A DNA stretch of 64,000 nt. It comes from Solidesulfovibrio fructosivorans JJ]. Lineage in GTDB: Bacteria > Desulfobacterota > Desulfovibrionia > Desulfovibrionales > Desulfovibrionaceae. The stretch lies in the NCBI RefSeq assembly GCF_000179555.1, contig NZ_AECZ01000009.1, positions 1-64,000 of the forward strand, in the 5' to 3' direction. The notes beneath the pieces were generated by a model that saw only the letters and a list, made by a program, of their open reading frames with translations, was not told the origin of the DNA and ran no database searches. Below, piece after piece: positions 16,269-24,166 of the stretch (the first letter of the stretch is position 1; every line of letters starts with the position of its first letter). Position numbers and translations under genes: made by a program.

Positions 16269-16478
16269 TTAACCGAAACGGCTGATATCGGTTTTGCAGG
16301 CGTCGTCCCATTCCAGGCAATCGAGGTCGGTGATGGCCTCGAACTGGTTCAGGCAGCGCTGGCACTTCCGGGCCACGGCCACCTTGCCGCCCTTGATGTC
16401 GGCCTCGGTCGCCTCGACCGTGACCTTTTCCCCGCAGCTCGGGCAAACGGCCGTGAATTTCGCTTTCTTTTCCGCCAC
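16269..16478 (-). CDS. Small zinc-ribbon protein
   Basis: A 69-residue protein with two CxxC pairs (CPSC near residues 12-15 and CQRC near 39-42), a typical zinc ribbon, then an acidic tail with two more Cys (Cys54, Cys61). Translation most likely starts at GTG 16478, which lies six bases after AAGGAG; the longer ATG reading has no such site. Function is unknown; such proteins may bind nucleic acid or act as metal chaperones. It has its own terminator and is divergent from the ThDP enzyme. Confidence 0.75.
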   Translation of the reverse strand: MAEKKAKFTAVCPSCGEKVTVEATEADIKGGKVAVARKCQRCLNQFEAITDLDCLEWDDACKTDISRFG

Positions 16479-16669
16479 GTCGCACTCCTTTGACAGGTTT
16501 TCCCCCGGCGCGCGGCACATGGCGGCCAGGGTATTTTCAACGGTAGCACTCCAGGCCGGGCGGAGGCAATGCGCGCCGCCCTTCGCCCGCAACCCGGCCA
16601 CATCCTTGACGCCTGTCCGCTCCCGAAGCATCATGGCCTACGTGATGCAATCCCAACACGGGAGGGGTC

Positions 16670-18400
16670 ATGCGGACCACGGCCTATCTGCTTGAAAGCC
16701 TTGTCGCCGAGGGTGTGGGGCACACGTTTCTGGTCCCCGGCGGCCTTGTCGATCCTTTTCTGCCCGATCTCGCCGCCACGCCGGGCATGACGCCCATTGT
16801 GGCCGCCCACGAATCCGGCGCCGCCTACATGGCCGACGGTTACGCCCGGGCCTCGGGCCGTTTCGGGGTGGCCCTGGCCATCGGCGGACCGGGCGTGACC
16901 AATCTGGTGACCGCCGCCGCCTCGGCCCGGGCCGACGCCTCGCCGGTGCTCTTCGTCACCGGGCAGGTGCCGACCGACTGGGAAGGGCGCGGCGGGTTCC
17001 AGGACTCCTCACCGGCGTCGCTCAACGACGTGGCCTTGCTCTCCCCGGTCACGGCGCTCTCGGTGTCCGTGGAAAATCCGCACCTTACCCATCACCACCT
17101 GCGGGCCTGCCTGACGCGCATGCTGGCCGGTCCCAAGGCCCCGGTCCACATGAGCCTGCCCCTGGACGTGCAGCGCGCGGAAGTCCCTTCGCCCTGGGAG
17201 GCGCTCGACGACTCGGTCTACCGGCCCCGCTTCGTGGACGGCAGCGCCGTGGAGCGGCTGTGGCGCGTGCTGGTGCCGGACGGCGGCGGCGAGGCTCCCA
17301 CGCGGGTGGCCATCCTGGCCGGGGCCGGGGTGGAGAAATCCGGGGCCACGGACTGCCTGGTCGCCTTTGCCGAACAGTTCGAAATCCCGGTGGCCACGAC
17401 CTTGCGGGCCAAAGGGGCGTTCCCGGAAGACCACCGGCTTTCGCTCGGCATCTTCGGCTACGCCGGCCACCGCCACGCCATCGAAACGTTTCTGTCCGGC
17501 CGGGTGGAGGTGCTCATCGTGCTCGGCAGCGGCCTGTCCCAGCGCGATACCCTCTTCTGGGACCGGAAGATGCTGCCCACGCGCGCCCTGGTCCATGTGG
17601 ACGTGGACCCGCCCGCCATCGGCCGCACCTTCCATACCCACGTGCCCATCGTGGGGGACTGCCGGGCAGCGCTGACCCTGATGATGGAGGGCGGTTCGGC
17701 CCGGGTGATGCACCTGCGGGCCGGCAACCAGGCCCGGGCGGCCTGGCTGGCGTCCATCCGGGCGTCCGGACCGCGCGAGTACGACCCCGGGCACGCCGCA
17801 AGCGAGGACGTGCCCCTGCACCCGGCGCGGGTGGCGGCCGAGCTGCGCCAGGCCCTGCCCCGGGACGCGGCCGTGGCCGTGGACTCGGGGGCGCACCGGG
17901 CGTTTTTCGCCCATTATTTCAAGGCATACGGTCCGCGCACGTACTATACGGCCTCCAACCTCGGCCCCATGGGCTGGGCCATCCCGGCGGCGGTCGGCAT
18001 CAAGGCGGCCCTGGGCCAAACGCCCGTCGCCTGCGTCACCGGCGACGGCTGCATGCTCATGCATGGCATGGAGGTGGCCACGGCCGCCCGCTACGGCCTG
18101 CCGATCCTCTTTGTGGTGGTCAACAACAACGCCCTGGGCAACGTCTGGCTGCGGGCCATCCAGGAAGGACCCGGCCCCGGAGCCCTGGCCGAGCTGCCCG
18201 GACACGACTTCGCCGCCTTCGGCCGGGCCATGGGCGCGCGGGGCCTCACGGTGACAAGGCCCGAGGAACTGGCCCCGGCTTTCGCCGAAGGCCTGTCCGG
18301 AGAAGGGCCTTGCGTGGTGGACGTGCGCTGCGACAGACGCTTCACCACGCCCGTCACGCCCTACTCCGAAGCCAAAAAAGAGTGGGTGGACAGCGATTGA
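16670..18400 (+). CDS. Thiamine-diphosphate-dependent enzyme, acetolactate-synthase-like
   Basis: A 576-residue protein with the three-domain layout of acetolactate synthase and related ThDP enzymes. The catalytic Glu lies in AAHESGAAYMADGYAR (near residue 49), and the ThDP/Mg motif GDGCMLM...NNNALGN spans about 460-490. A central domain (about 190-330) has a VAILAGAGV start. No ilvN-type regulatory subunit follows, and neighbours do not name a pathway, so it may be a benzoylformate- or sulfopyruvate-decarboxylase-like enzyme or a catabolic acetolactate synthase. GGGAGGGG is placed well ahead of the ATG. It converges on the phosphate transporter with a shared terminator. Confidence 0.85.
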   Translation: MRTTAYLLESLVAEGVGHTFLVPGGLVDPFLPDLAATPGMTPIVAAHESGAAYMADGYARASGRFGVALAIGGPGVTNLVTAAASARADASPVLFVTGQVPTDWEGRGGFQDSSPASLNDVALLSPVTALSVSVENPHLTHHHLRACLTRMLAGPKAPVHMSLPLDVQRAEVPSPWEALDDSVYRPRFVDGSAVERLWRVLVPDGGGEAPTRVAILAGAGVEKSGATDCLVAFAEQFEIPVATTLRAKGAFPEDHRLSLGIFGYAGHRHAIETFLSGRVEVLIVLGSGLSQRDTLFWDRKMLPTRALVHVDVDPPAIGRTFHTHVPIVGDCRAALTLMMEGGSARVMHLRAGNQARAAWLASIRASGPREYDPGHAASEDVPLHPARVAAELRQALPRDAAVAVDSGAHRAFFAHYFKAYGPRTYYTASNLGPMGWAIPAAVGIKAALGQTPVACVTGDGCMLMHGMEVATAARYGLPILFVVVNNNALGNVWLRAIQEGPGPGALAELPGHDFAAFGRAMGARGLTVTRPEELAPAFAEGLSGEGPCVVDVRCDRRFTTPVTPYSEAKKEWVDSD

Positions 18401-18429
18401 GGGGCAGGGAACGAGAAGAAACGGGGGGA

Positions 18430-18466
18430 CGCCTTTCCGCAAGAACGGTGTCCCCCTTCCTTTTTC
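18430..18466. terminator. Bidirectional terminator between convergent genes
   Basis: GGGGGAC and GTCCCCC arms with inner partial pairing, followed by a T-rich tract (TTCCTTTTT), lie between the stops at 18400 and 18474. On the minus strand an AAGG-rich tail follows. Confidence 0.6.
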
Positions 18467-18473
18467 GGCCTCG

Positions 18474-19484
18474 TTACCGGGCGATGCCGGTGAGGGCGAG
18501 CAGCCAGTAGCAGGCCGCCGAGGCCAGGGCCGCCGCCGGGATGGTCATGACCCAGGCCATGACCAGTCGGCCGGCCACGCCCCAGCGCACGGCGGACAGG
18601 CGCTTGGACGCGCCCACGCCGATGACCGTGGTGGAGATGGTGTGGGTGGTGGAGATGGGCGCGCCCAGGACCGAAGCGCCGCTGATGACGGCCGCCGCCG
18701 CCGTTTCCGCGGCGAAGCCGTGGATGGGCTCGAGTTTGAAGATCTTGTGCCCCATGGTCTTGACGATCTTCCAGCCGCCGGAGGCCGTGCCGAGGCCCAT
18801 GGAGGCGGCGCAGGCGAGTTTGACCCAGAAGGGCACGGTCATTTCCGGAATCGAACCGGCCAGGAACAGGGCCAGGGTGATGATGCCCATGGTCTTCTGG
18901 GCGTCGTTTAGGCCGTGGCTGGTGGCCATGAAGGCCGAGGACAGGATTTGCAGCTTCTTGAAAAGGCCGTTGACCCGGTGCGGCGTGCTGCGGCGCACCA
19001 GCCACGACAGGAGCACCATGAGCAGGTAGCCGGACACGAACCCGGCCAGGGGCGAAAGCACCAGCGGCAGCAGGACCTTGTGGGCGATGGAGCCGTAGCT
19101 CGGCGTATCCCAGCCGCCATAGGCCACGGCCGCGCCGATGAGCCCGCCGACCAGGGCGTGGGACGACGACGACGGCAGTCCCCAGTACCAGGTGAGCAGG
19201 TTCCAGATGATCGCCCCCATAAGCGCGGCCAGGACCACGCCCTGGCTGCCGGAGACCACGTCGGGCCGCACGATGCCGCTGCCCATGGTATGGGCCACGG
19301 CCGTGCCCAGAAAAGCGCCCACCAGGTTCAGGACGCCGGCCATGCACACGGCGGTCAGCGGCGAGAGCACCTTGGTGGAAACGACCGTGGCGATGGCGTT
19401 GGCGCTGTCGTGGGCGCCGTTGGTGAAATCGAACAGCAGCGCGATGCCGACCACCGCGATGAGCAGCACCGGGATATCAGGCAT
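18474..19484 (-). CDS. pit: Low-affinity inorganic phosphate transporter (Pit family)
   Basis: A 336-residue polytopic membrane protein of the PiT family, importing metal-phosphate complexes with protons or cations. The two inverted PD001131-type signatures are visible: FTNGAHDSANAIAT near residues 20-33 and SHGLNDAQKTMGIITLAL near 193-210. About ten membrane segments can be counted. The start overlaps the upstream DUF47 gene by 8 bp, the classic partnership for bacterial Pit transporters. Confidence 0.93.
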   Translation of the reverse strand: MPDIPVLLIAVVGIALLFDFTNGAHDSANAIATVVSTKVLSPLTAVCMAGVLNLVGAFLGTAVAHTMGSGIVRPDVVSGSQGVVLAALMGAIIWNLLTWYWGLPSSSSHALVGGLIGAAVAYGGWDTPSYGSIAHKVLLPLVLSPLAGFVSGYLLMVLLSWLVRRSTPHRVNGLFKKLQILSSAFMATSHGLNDAQKTMGIITLALFLAGSIPEMTVPFWVKLACAASMGLGTASGGWKIVKTMGHKIFKLEPIHGFAAETAAAAVISGASVLGAPISTTHTISTTVIGVGASKRLSAVRWGVAGRLVMAWVMTIPAAALASAACYWLLALTGIAR

Positions 19485-20112
19485 TTTTGAGCACCACGCC
19501 TTCGAGCACGTCGGAGAGGGATTCGGTGCGCTCGACGGCCGCCTCGATGCGGTCGAACAGGTGCTTCCATTTGACGATTTCGAGAATGGCCGCGTAGCCG
19601 GCGCAGTCCTCGCCGCCGTCGTAGAGTTCGCCGATGCCGACCATGATCAGGGTTTCGCACTCGTGCTTGAGGCCTTCGATCTTGAGAAACTGCTGCTCGG
19701 CCTGCTTGTTCTGGCGCATGTGCGCGAGCACGGCCCCGATTTCCTCGATCATGGCCCGCAGGTTGCTGATGATGCGCCGGGCGGGATAGCGGATGCGGTC
19801 GAAGCCGAAAAGCCCCACCCGGGAGGCGATGGCCTTGATGAGGTTCAGGATGTCTTCCTGGGTGAGGTTGATCTCGTGGATGTCCTCGCGGTCGATGGGC
19901 GTAATGAAGGTGAGTGAGAGTTCCTTGGCGATGCGCCGGCTGATGGTGTTGCCCTCGGACTCGATGATGGTGATGCGCCGGCAGCGATCCTCCACGTCGT
20001 CGAAGGTGGTGAACAGTTCGTCGAGGATGATCGCGGCCTTGACGAGTTTACGGTGTTGCTCGGCAAACAGGTCGTAGAATTTCACGGACCTGGGAAACAG
20101 GCTGAACCCCAT
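19477..20112 (-). CDS. DUF47 / PhoU-like Pit accessory protein
   Basis: A 211-residue helical protein of the DUF47 family, distant relatives of PhoU that act with Pit transporters. Typical features are the N-terminal FPRSVKFYDLFAEQ motif, the central TPIDREDIHEINLTQEDILN stretch (about residues 72-92), and helices with E-x-x-x-D metal-binding repeats. It is translationally coupled to pit (8-bp overlap). Together they form a two-gene operon with the sensor kinase gene just upstream on the same strand. Confidence 0.9.
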   Translation of the reverse strand: MGFSLFPRSVKFYDLFAEQHRKLVKAAIILDELFTTFDDVEDRCRRITIIESEGNTISRRIAKELSLTFITPIDREDIHEINLTQEDILNLIKAIASRVGLFGFDRIRYPARRIISNLRAMIEEIGAVLAHMRQNKQAEQQFLKIEGLKHECETLIMVGIGELYDGGEDCAGYAAILEIVKWKHLFDRIEAAVERTESLSDVLEGVVLKNA

Positions 20113-20183
20113 GGCGTCTCCGCTTTGTTAACTGCTTGTATGGGGGAAACCGCGCGTCGGGGCGGTTTCCCGAAATCGCGTCG

Positions 20184-21896
20184 TTACGCGCCGGCCAGGG
20201 GCAGGCGCACCACCCGGACGGCTCCATTCAGCGCCGCTTCCCCGCCGTACGGCGCAAGCTCCGCCTCGGGCAGGACGAGGTCGAGATTGGCCGGTCCCAT
20301 GAAACGCACCTCCACGAAACCCGCTTCCCGGGTCACGCTGACGGTCAGGCTCACGTCGTTCGGCGTCTGGGACAGAAGCGAGCCGAAGGCCCGCACCATG
20401 GCCTCGTGTCCGGCCAGCACGGGAAAAGATCCCGGCGGCGGGGTTTCCAGCCGCGCCGTCACCGTCTTGGCCCGAAACAGCGGCGCATGGGTGGCCATGG
20501 CCTGCTTGAGGGCGGACAGCGCGTCGCTGGCCGCGGCGGCCCTTGCGGCGGCGTAGCGGTCGCGGGCGGCGGCGAGCAGGTCGTCGATGATGGCCTTCAT
20601 GTCGTCGGCGGCGCGAACCACGGCGCTTAGGGCCTTGGCCATGGCCGTGCCGTCCAATCCGTCCGCAGGGGCCGGAGGATTTTCCGGCGCGCCGTCCGGC
20701 CGTTCGGTGAGCATGGTCAGCGCCGTTTCGGCGAATCCGCGCACCTTGGTCAGGGGCGTGCGCAGGTTGTGGGAGGCGTCGATGACGAAGTCCCGGAAAA
20801 TGCGGTCCATGGTCGCGGCCTCGGTCACGTCGTGAAAGGTGACCACGCGGCCGGCCGTGTCCGGGTCGCCGGGCAGCGCCGCCACGGTCACCTCGGTCAC
20901 CCGGGTGTTTTGCAGTTCGAAGCGCCCCACGCGTTGGGCCACGCCGGCCTCCGGGTCGAAGGCGGCCAGGGAGCGCTCCACGCAAAGGGGCATGCCTGCC
21001 TCGAGGGGCGAGCGGCCGACGATATCGGCCTTTTTGGGAAACATCTCCCGCAACGCCCGGTTGGCGGCCACGATCCGTTCCTGGCCGTCCAGGATAACCA
21101 CGCCTTCGGCCATGCTCTCGAACACCGCTTCCTGGCGCTGGCGGTGCTCCTCGATTTCCCGGACATGGTCGCCGATGCGCTCGGCCAGCACGTTGATGGC
21201 CGCGGCCAGCGGCGCGAAATCCCGGGCCGGCACGATGTGGATGCGCCGGTCGTAGTGTCCCTGGCCCACGGCCGCGACCACGTTGGCGATTTCACCGATG
21301 GAGCGGGACATGCCGCGCGCCAGGCCGAAGGCGGCCACGCCCCCGGCCAGAAACACCAGGGCCAAAACGGCCAAGAGCGCGTCGCGAAACCGCGACAGCT
21401 CCCCGCCGAGGGCCGACACCGGCAAGGCCAGGCGCAAAATGCCCGCCGGCACGCCGTTGCCGCCGGCATAGGCCTTGGCCACGTAGACCATGTCGCGGCC
21501 GAGCGTCCTGCTTTTGCGCACGTCCTTGCCGATGCCGCCGGCTTCGGCCTGGCGCACCTCGGGCCGGCCGGCGTGGTCTTCCATGGCGGCCACGCCCTCG
21601 GCCCGCACGGCCGAATCGGCCACGACCCGGCCGGAAACGACATAGGTGAAGCGAAGGCCCAGGTGCGTGCCGAGAGTGTCGGCGAAGTGGGCCAGATCGG
21701 TTTCGGTCTTGAGGCCCGGTTCGCGGGCCAGCAGGAACGCGACCATGTCCAGGGAGGACTTGGCCCGTTGTTCCGCTTCCTCCACCAGGGCCCTTTCGGC
21801 CTGATTGGTGACGAATATGAACACCCCGCACAGGACAAGCAGGAAAAATCCCCAGGTCCAGAGAAGAAAATGCAAGCGGATGGAACGATTGGCCAT
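20184..21896 (-). CDS. PhoR-like membrane sensor kinase with degenerate ATPase domain
   Basis: A 570-residue membrane protein. One helix at residues 8-28, an extracytoplasmic domain (about 30-160), a second helix (about 165-187), a HAMP linker, a PAS domain (about 265-370) and a HisKA helix with ASHNLRTPLTKVRG. The C-terminal region is short and lacks the ATP-binding boxes: no NxxxNA N-box, no DxGxG and no GTGLGL. It reads FGSLLSQTPNDVSL and ends in a loose RLPLAGA. Autophosphorylation is unlikely. No response regulator lies nearby. Placed upstream of the Pit pair, it may sense envelope or phosphate state and act by binding or phosphatase activity. AAGGAAC precedes the start. Confidence 0.85.
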   Translation of the reverse strand: MANRSIRLHFLLWTWGFFLLVLCGVFIFVTNQAERALVEEAEQRAKSSLDMVAFLLAREPGLKTETDLAHFADTLGTHLGLRFTYVVSGRVVADSAVRAEGVAAMEDHAGRPEVRQAEAGGIGKDVRKSRTLGRDMVYVAKAYAGGNGVPAGILRLALPVSALGGELSRFRDALLAVLALVFLAGGVAAFGLARGMSRSIGEIANVVAAVGQGHYDRRIHIVPARDFAPLAAAINVLAERIGDHVREIEEHRQRQEAVFESMAEGVVILDGQERIVAANRALREMFPKKADIVGRSPLEAGMPLCVERSLAAFDPEAGVAQRVGRFELQNTRVTEVTVAALPGDPDTAGRVVTFHDVTEAATMDRIFRDFVIDASHNLRTPLTKVRGFAETALTMLTERPDGAPENPPAPADGLDGTAMAKALSAVVRAADDMKAIIDDLLAAARDRYAAARAAAASDALSALKQAMATHAPLFRAKTVTARLETPPPGSFPVLAGHEAMVRAFGSLLSQTPNDVSLTVSVTREAGFVEVRFMGPANLDLVLPEAELAPYGGEAALNGAVRVVRLPLAGA

Positions 21897-22082
21897 GCGT
21901 GTTCCTTATGTGGCGAAGGCGTTTCGACACTGTGACTATTTCGTGACGCAGAGATATAGGCGGCCAGGGCTCCGGGGGCAAGGGGCAACGCGGGATTCGC
22001 CCGCGCCGGCGTATGTCGCGGCGCGACGGTGCGAGGCCCTGCGGGGGGGCGAAGGGAACGTTTCCGTTTGGCGTGGGGACGG

Positions 22083-22465
22083 GTACAAATCCTTGTCCCG
22101 GATTCGTGACTCTTTTGCGGGCGGTACAGAATCCTGTACGCGCCAGGACGCCGGCCGCCGCGGACAGGCTCCCAAGTCGACTCTATAACATATTGAAGAT
22201 GATAGAAAAAAATGTTGAGGCGGCCGAATGACGTGTTCTGGCACGGCGGCTGCTAAGGAAAAAGTATCCTTCCTCTACACAACACTTTTTGGAAAAAGGC
22301 TTTTCGGGTGGCTCCCGGAAAGCCTTTTTCATTTTGGACCCGGGCGCATCGCCGCCGGTCGGGCGTTCCCAGGTTTTCCGGGGGCGGGCCGCCACTCGCG
22401 CGGCCAGCCCGGCACGGCCGGATCGCCTCCAGGTTTTTTTGGGGTACGGGTACAAAATCCTGAAC
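22083..22465. repeat. Three copies of a 16-bp GTACA..ATCC motif
   Basis: Related sites occur at 22083-22098 (GTACAAATCCTTGTCC), 22124-22139 (GTACAGAATCCTGTAC, nearly palindromic) and 22450-22465 (GTACAAAATCCTGAAC). They lie in a 712-bp interval without protein genes (21897-22608), around the candidate small RNA. They could be operators or parts of a short repeat. Confidence 0.35.
22161..22336 (+). ncRNA. Candidate small RNA with promoter and strong terminator
   Basis: CGGACA (22161-22166) and TATAAC (22184-22189), 17 bp apart, could drive a transcript of about 140 nt that ends at a near-perfect hairpin (22292-22330: AAAAAGGCTTT... paired with ...AAAGCCTTTTT) followed by a T-run. No open reading frame longer than ten codons in this stretch has a ribosome site. 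The hairpin also lies downstream of tonB on the other strand and may simply terminate tonB. Confidence 0.3.
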
Positions 22466-22608
22466 ATGGGGGCGCGGGGCTTCGGCCTTGCGCAAGGGGA
22501 GAGGGGGCTTGGGAGAGGGTTTCCCGCGCCCTCCCCGCATGGCCGGGAGCGGCCCGGGCCGCTCCCGCCGTTTTTTATGCCCGCCCGGGAGCGGTCCGGC
22601 GAGGCGGC

Positions 22609-23691
22609 TCAGTTCAGCTTGAAGTGGATGGTCAGCAGGGCGCGGCAGGGCACGGGCCGGCCGCCTCGTTTGGCCGGAAAAAAGGTGGAGGCCTTCACCG
22701 CCGCCAGCGCCGACCGGGCGAATTCCAGGCCGCTTTGCCGCACGACCTCGGCGTTTTGGAGTTCGCCCGACGCGTTTATGAAAAGGCGCAGCACCACCGA
22801 GCCTTCCTCGCCGTCGATGCGGGCGTTGGCGGGATAGCGGGGCAGGGTGCGATGGCGAAAGGTCGGGCCGTCGCCCCTGCCGAACGCGCCCACGTATTCC
22901 CCGCCGCCTCCGCCGCCGGGCCCGGTGCCGCCCAATCCCCCCGTCCCCGGACCATGCCCCGGCCCCTTGCCGCCTCCCTGGCCGTCGATTCCCGGCGCGC
23001 CTTCCCCGCTTCCCATCCCTGCTCCCTGGCCATGGCCGGCTGTTGCGGCAACGGCCGGCGCGGCTTGCGGCCTCGGTTCCGTTTTGGCCGACGCGGCCCT
23101 CCGACGGGGCTGGCGCTTGACGGCGTGTTTCGTTGCGGGCCGCGCCTTGGGCGTGGGTTCCGGCTTGGGTTTGGGCGCGACGGCCGGAGTCGGTTTGGGC
23201 TCGGGCGGCGGCGTCTTTTCCGGTGCGGGGACGGGGACGGCTTGCCGCGGCGGGGCGGCCGGTTCGGGCGGAGGACTCGGCTCCTCCGCCTGGGCCGTTG
23301 TCCGAGGCGGGGCGGGGGCCGGGGCTGGAGCTGTTTCCCCGGCCGGCCTGCCGTCGCCGCCGCCGGGCAGTTTCCCGTCCCCGCCGGAACCGCCCAGACC
23401 GCCGAGATTGAGTTCGACCACGGTTTCGAGCGGCGGCTCTTCATGGGGCAGGGTGAACACCCCGGCCGCGGCCAGCGACACCAGCAGCACGGCGTGCAGT
23501 CCAAGGGAGAGCGCGAGCCAAAGCCAGGGCGTTTCACTTTGGCGCGGCTCGTCCGCGGGCGCATTGAAAAGCGCGCTCCCTATGCTTTCCAGTTCGTCCA
23601 GACCGCACTGTTCGCAGATGAGCGGCCCGAGATCAAGATAAGCCGCGTCCTGTTCCGGATTGTGGAGCATTTGTCCGGTATAGTGTTCCAT
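22609..23691 (-). CDS. tonB: TonB energy-transducing protein
   Basis: A 360-residue TonB. An unusual cytoplasmic N-terminal extension of about 55 residues with a CEQC pair precedes the membrane anchor (about 57-80). A long Pro/Lys/Ala and then Gly-rich periplasmic spacer (about 85-270) follows, ending in a TonB C-terminal domain with LPRYPANARIDGEEGSVVLR and a VVRQSGLEFARSALAAVK segment. It spans the envelope, coupling ExbBD to outer-membrane receptors, most obviously the receptor starting at 24167. The first ATG lacks a clear ribosome site, so MLHNPEQ eight codons later is an alternative. A 21-bp palindrome lies about 60 bp upstream. Confidence 0.88.
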   Translation of the reverse strand: MEHYTGQMLHNPEQDAAYLDLGPLICEQCGLDELESIGSALFNAPADEPRQSETPWLWLALSLGLHAVLLVSLAAAGVFTLPHEEPPLETVVELNLGGLGGSGGDGKLPGGGDGRPAGETAPAPAPAPPRTTAQAEEPSPPPEPAAPPRQAVPVPAPEKTPPPEPKPTPAVAPKPKPEPTPKARPATKHAVKRQPRRRAASAKTEPRPQAAPAVAATAGHGQGAGMGSGEGAPGIDGQGGGKGPGHGPGTGGLGGTGPGGGGGGEYVGAFGRGDGPTFRHRTLPRYPANARIDGEEGSVVLRLFINASGELQNAEVVRQSGLEFARSALAAVKASTFFPAKRGGRPVPCRALLTIHFKLN

Positions 23692-23749
23692 GGATACCGT
23701 GCGTGACGGACGATGAGCCGCTTGTTTGAATGGAAAACACGTTGAGCGT

Positions 23750-23770
23750 CACGATTTTATAAAAATCGTG
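23750..23770. promoter_or_regulatory. Palindromic operator candidate upstream of tonB
   Basis: A 21-bp palindrome, CACGATTTT-ATA-AAAATCGTG, lies upstream of tonB. A closely similar sequence (CACGCTTTTATAAAAA) lies upstream of exbB at 33455-33474, and a half-site (TATAAATCGTG, 23918-23928) overlaps the receptor promoter. It does not match the Fur consensus well. Confidence 0.5.
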
Positions 23771-23888
23771 TACTATTGCTATTTTGGAAACCTTCCTCTA
23801 TTGGACTGCCAAAGTCAAGGTGCGCTGCTGTAGCGCCAATTTATTCCTTTTTTTATTGCTTAAAATTTTTTGCTATAACGTCTTTTTT

Positions 23889-23918
23889 TTGAGAGTCCCT
23901 TACTGTCATGCATATAGT
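23889..23918 (+). promoter_or_regulatory. Promoter of the TonB-receptor/ECF operon
   Basis: TTGAGA (23889-23894) and TATAGT (23913-23918) are separated by 18 bp in an AT-rich island that stands out from the GC-rich genes. Transcription would start near 23925, leaving a leader of about 240 nt before the receptor. The TATAAATCGTG half-site covers the predicted start. Confidence 0.5.
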
Positions 23919-23924
23919 ATAAAT

Positions 23925-24166
23925 CGTGATAGTGTCTACAGCAGTCAAAAGATCGTCGGGCCTTTGTGCGGGTGACTGCGCGCCTGTGGGGGGAAAGCTG
24001 CTCCCGCCGGCAAGGGCTCCGACCGGCGGCTGCAATACGGCCGGCCGCCGGCATGCAAGCCCGAGAGGGCGGGCCGTGTGGAGGGAAAGGGACCGGCGAC
24101 GCGAAGCGCCGTCGGCGATGTCGGGAACCAAAGGGCTTGCGAAAGCGGGTCGACTACGGGGGGAAC
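23925..24166 (+). ncRNA. Structured leader RNA, possible riboswitch
   Basis: The untranslated leader contains three strong hairpins in series: CCGCCGG/CCGGCGG (24004-24029), ACGGCC/GGCCGT enclosing GCCC-GAGA-GGGC (24037-24077), and CGACGC..GCGTCG-like arms (24091-24118). Unpaired purine-rich runs (GAGGGAAAGGGA) lie between. I looked for cobalamin, TPP and molybdenum-cofactor riboswitch signatures and did not find convincing ones. Long structured leaders ahead of uptake operons often bind the imported ligand. Confidence 0.4.

Noticed and set aside
24000-24166. Cobalamin riboswitch upstream of the TonB receptor
   Set aside because: No B12-box or other conserved cobalamin elements could be matched in the leader.
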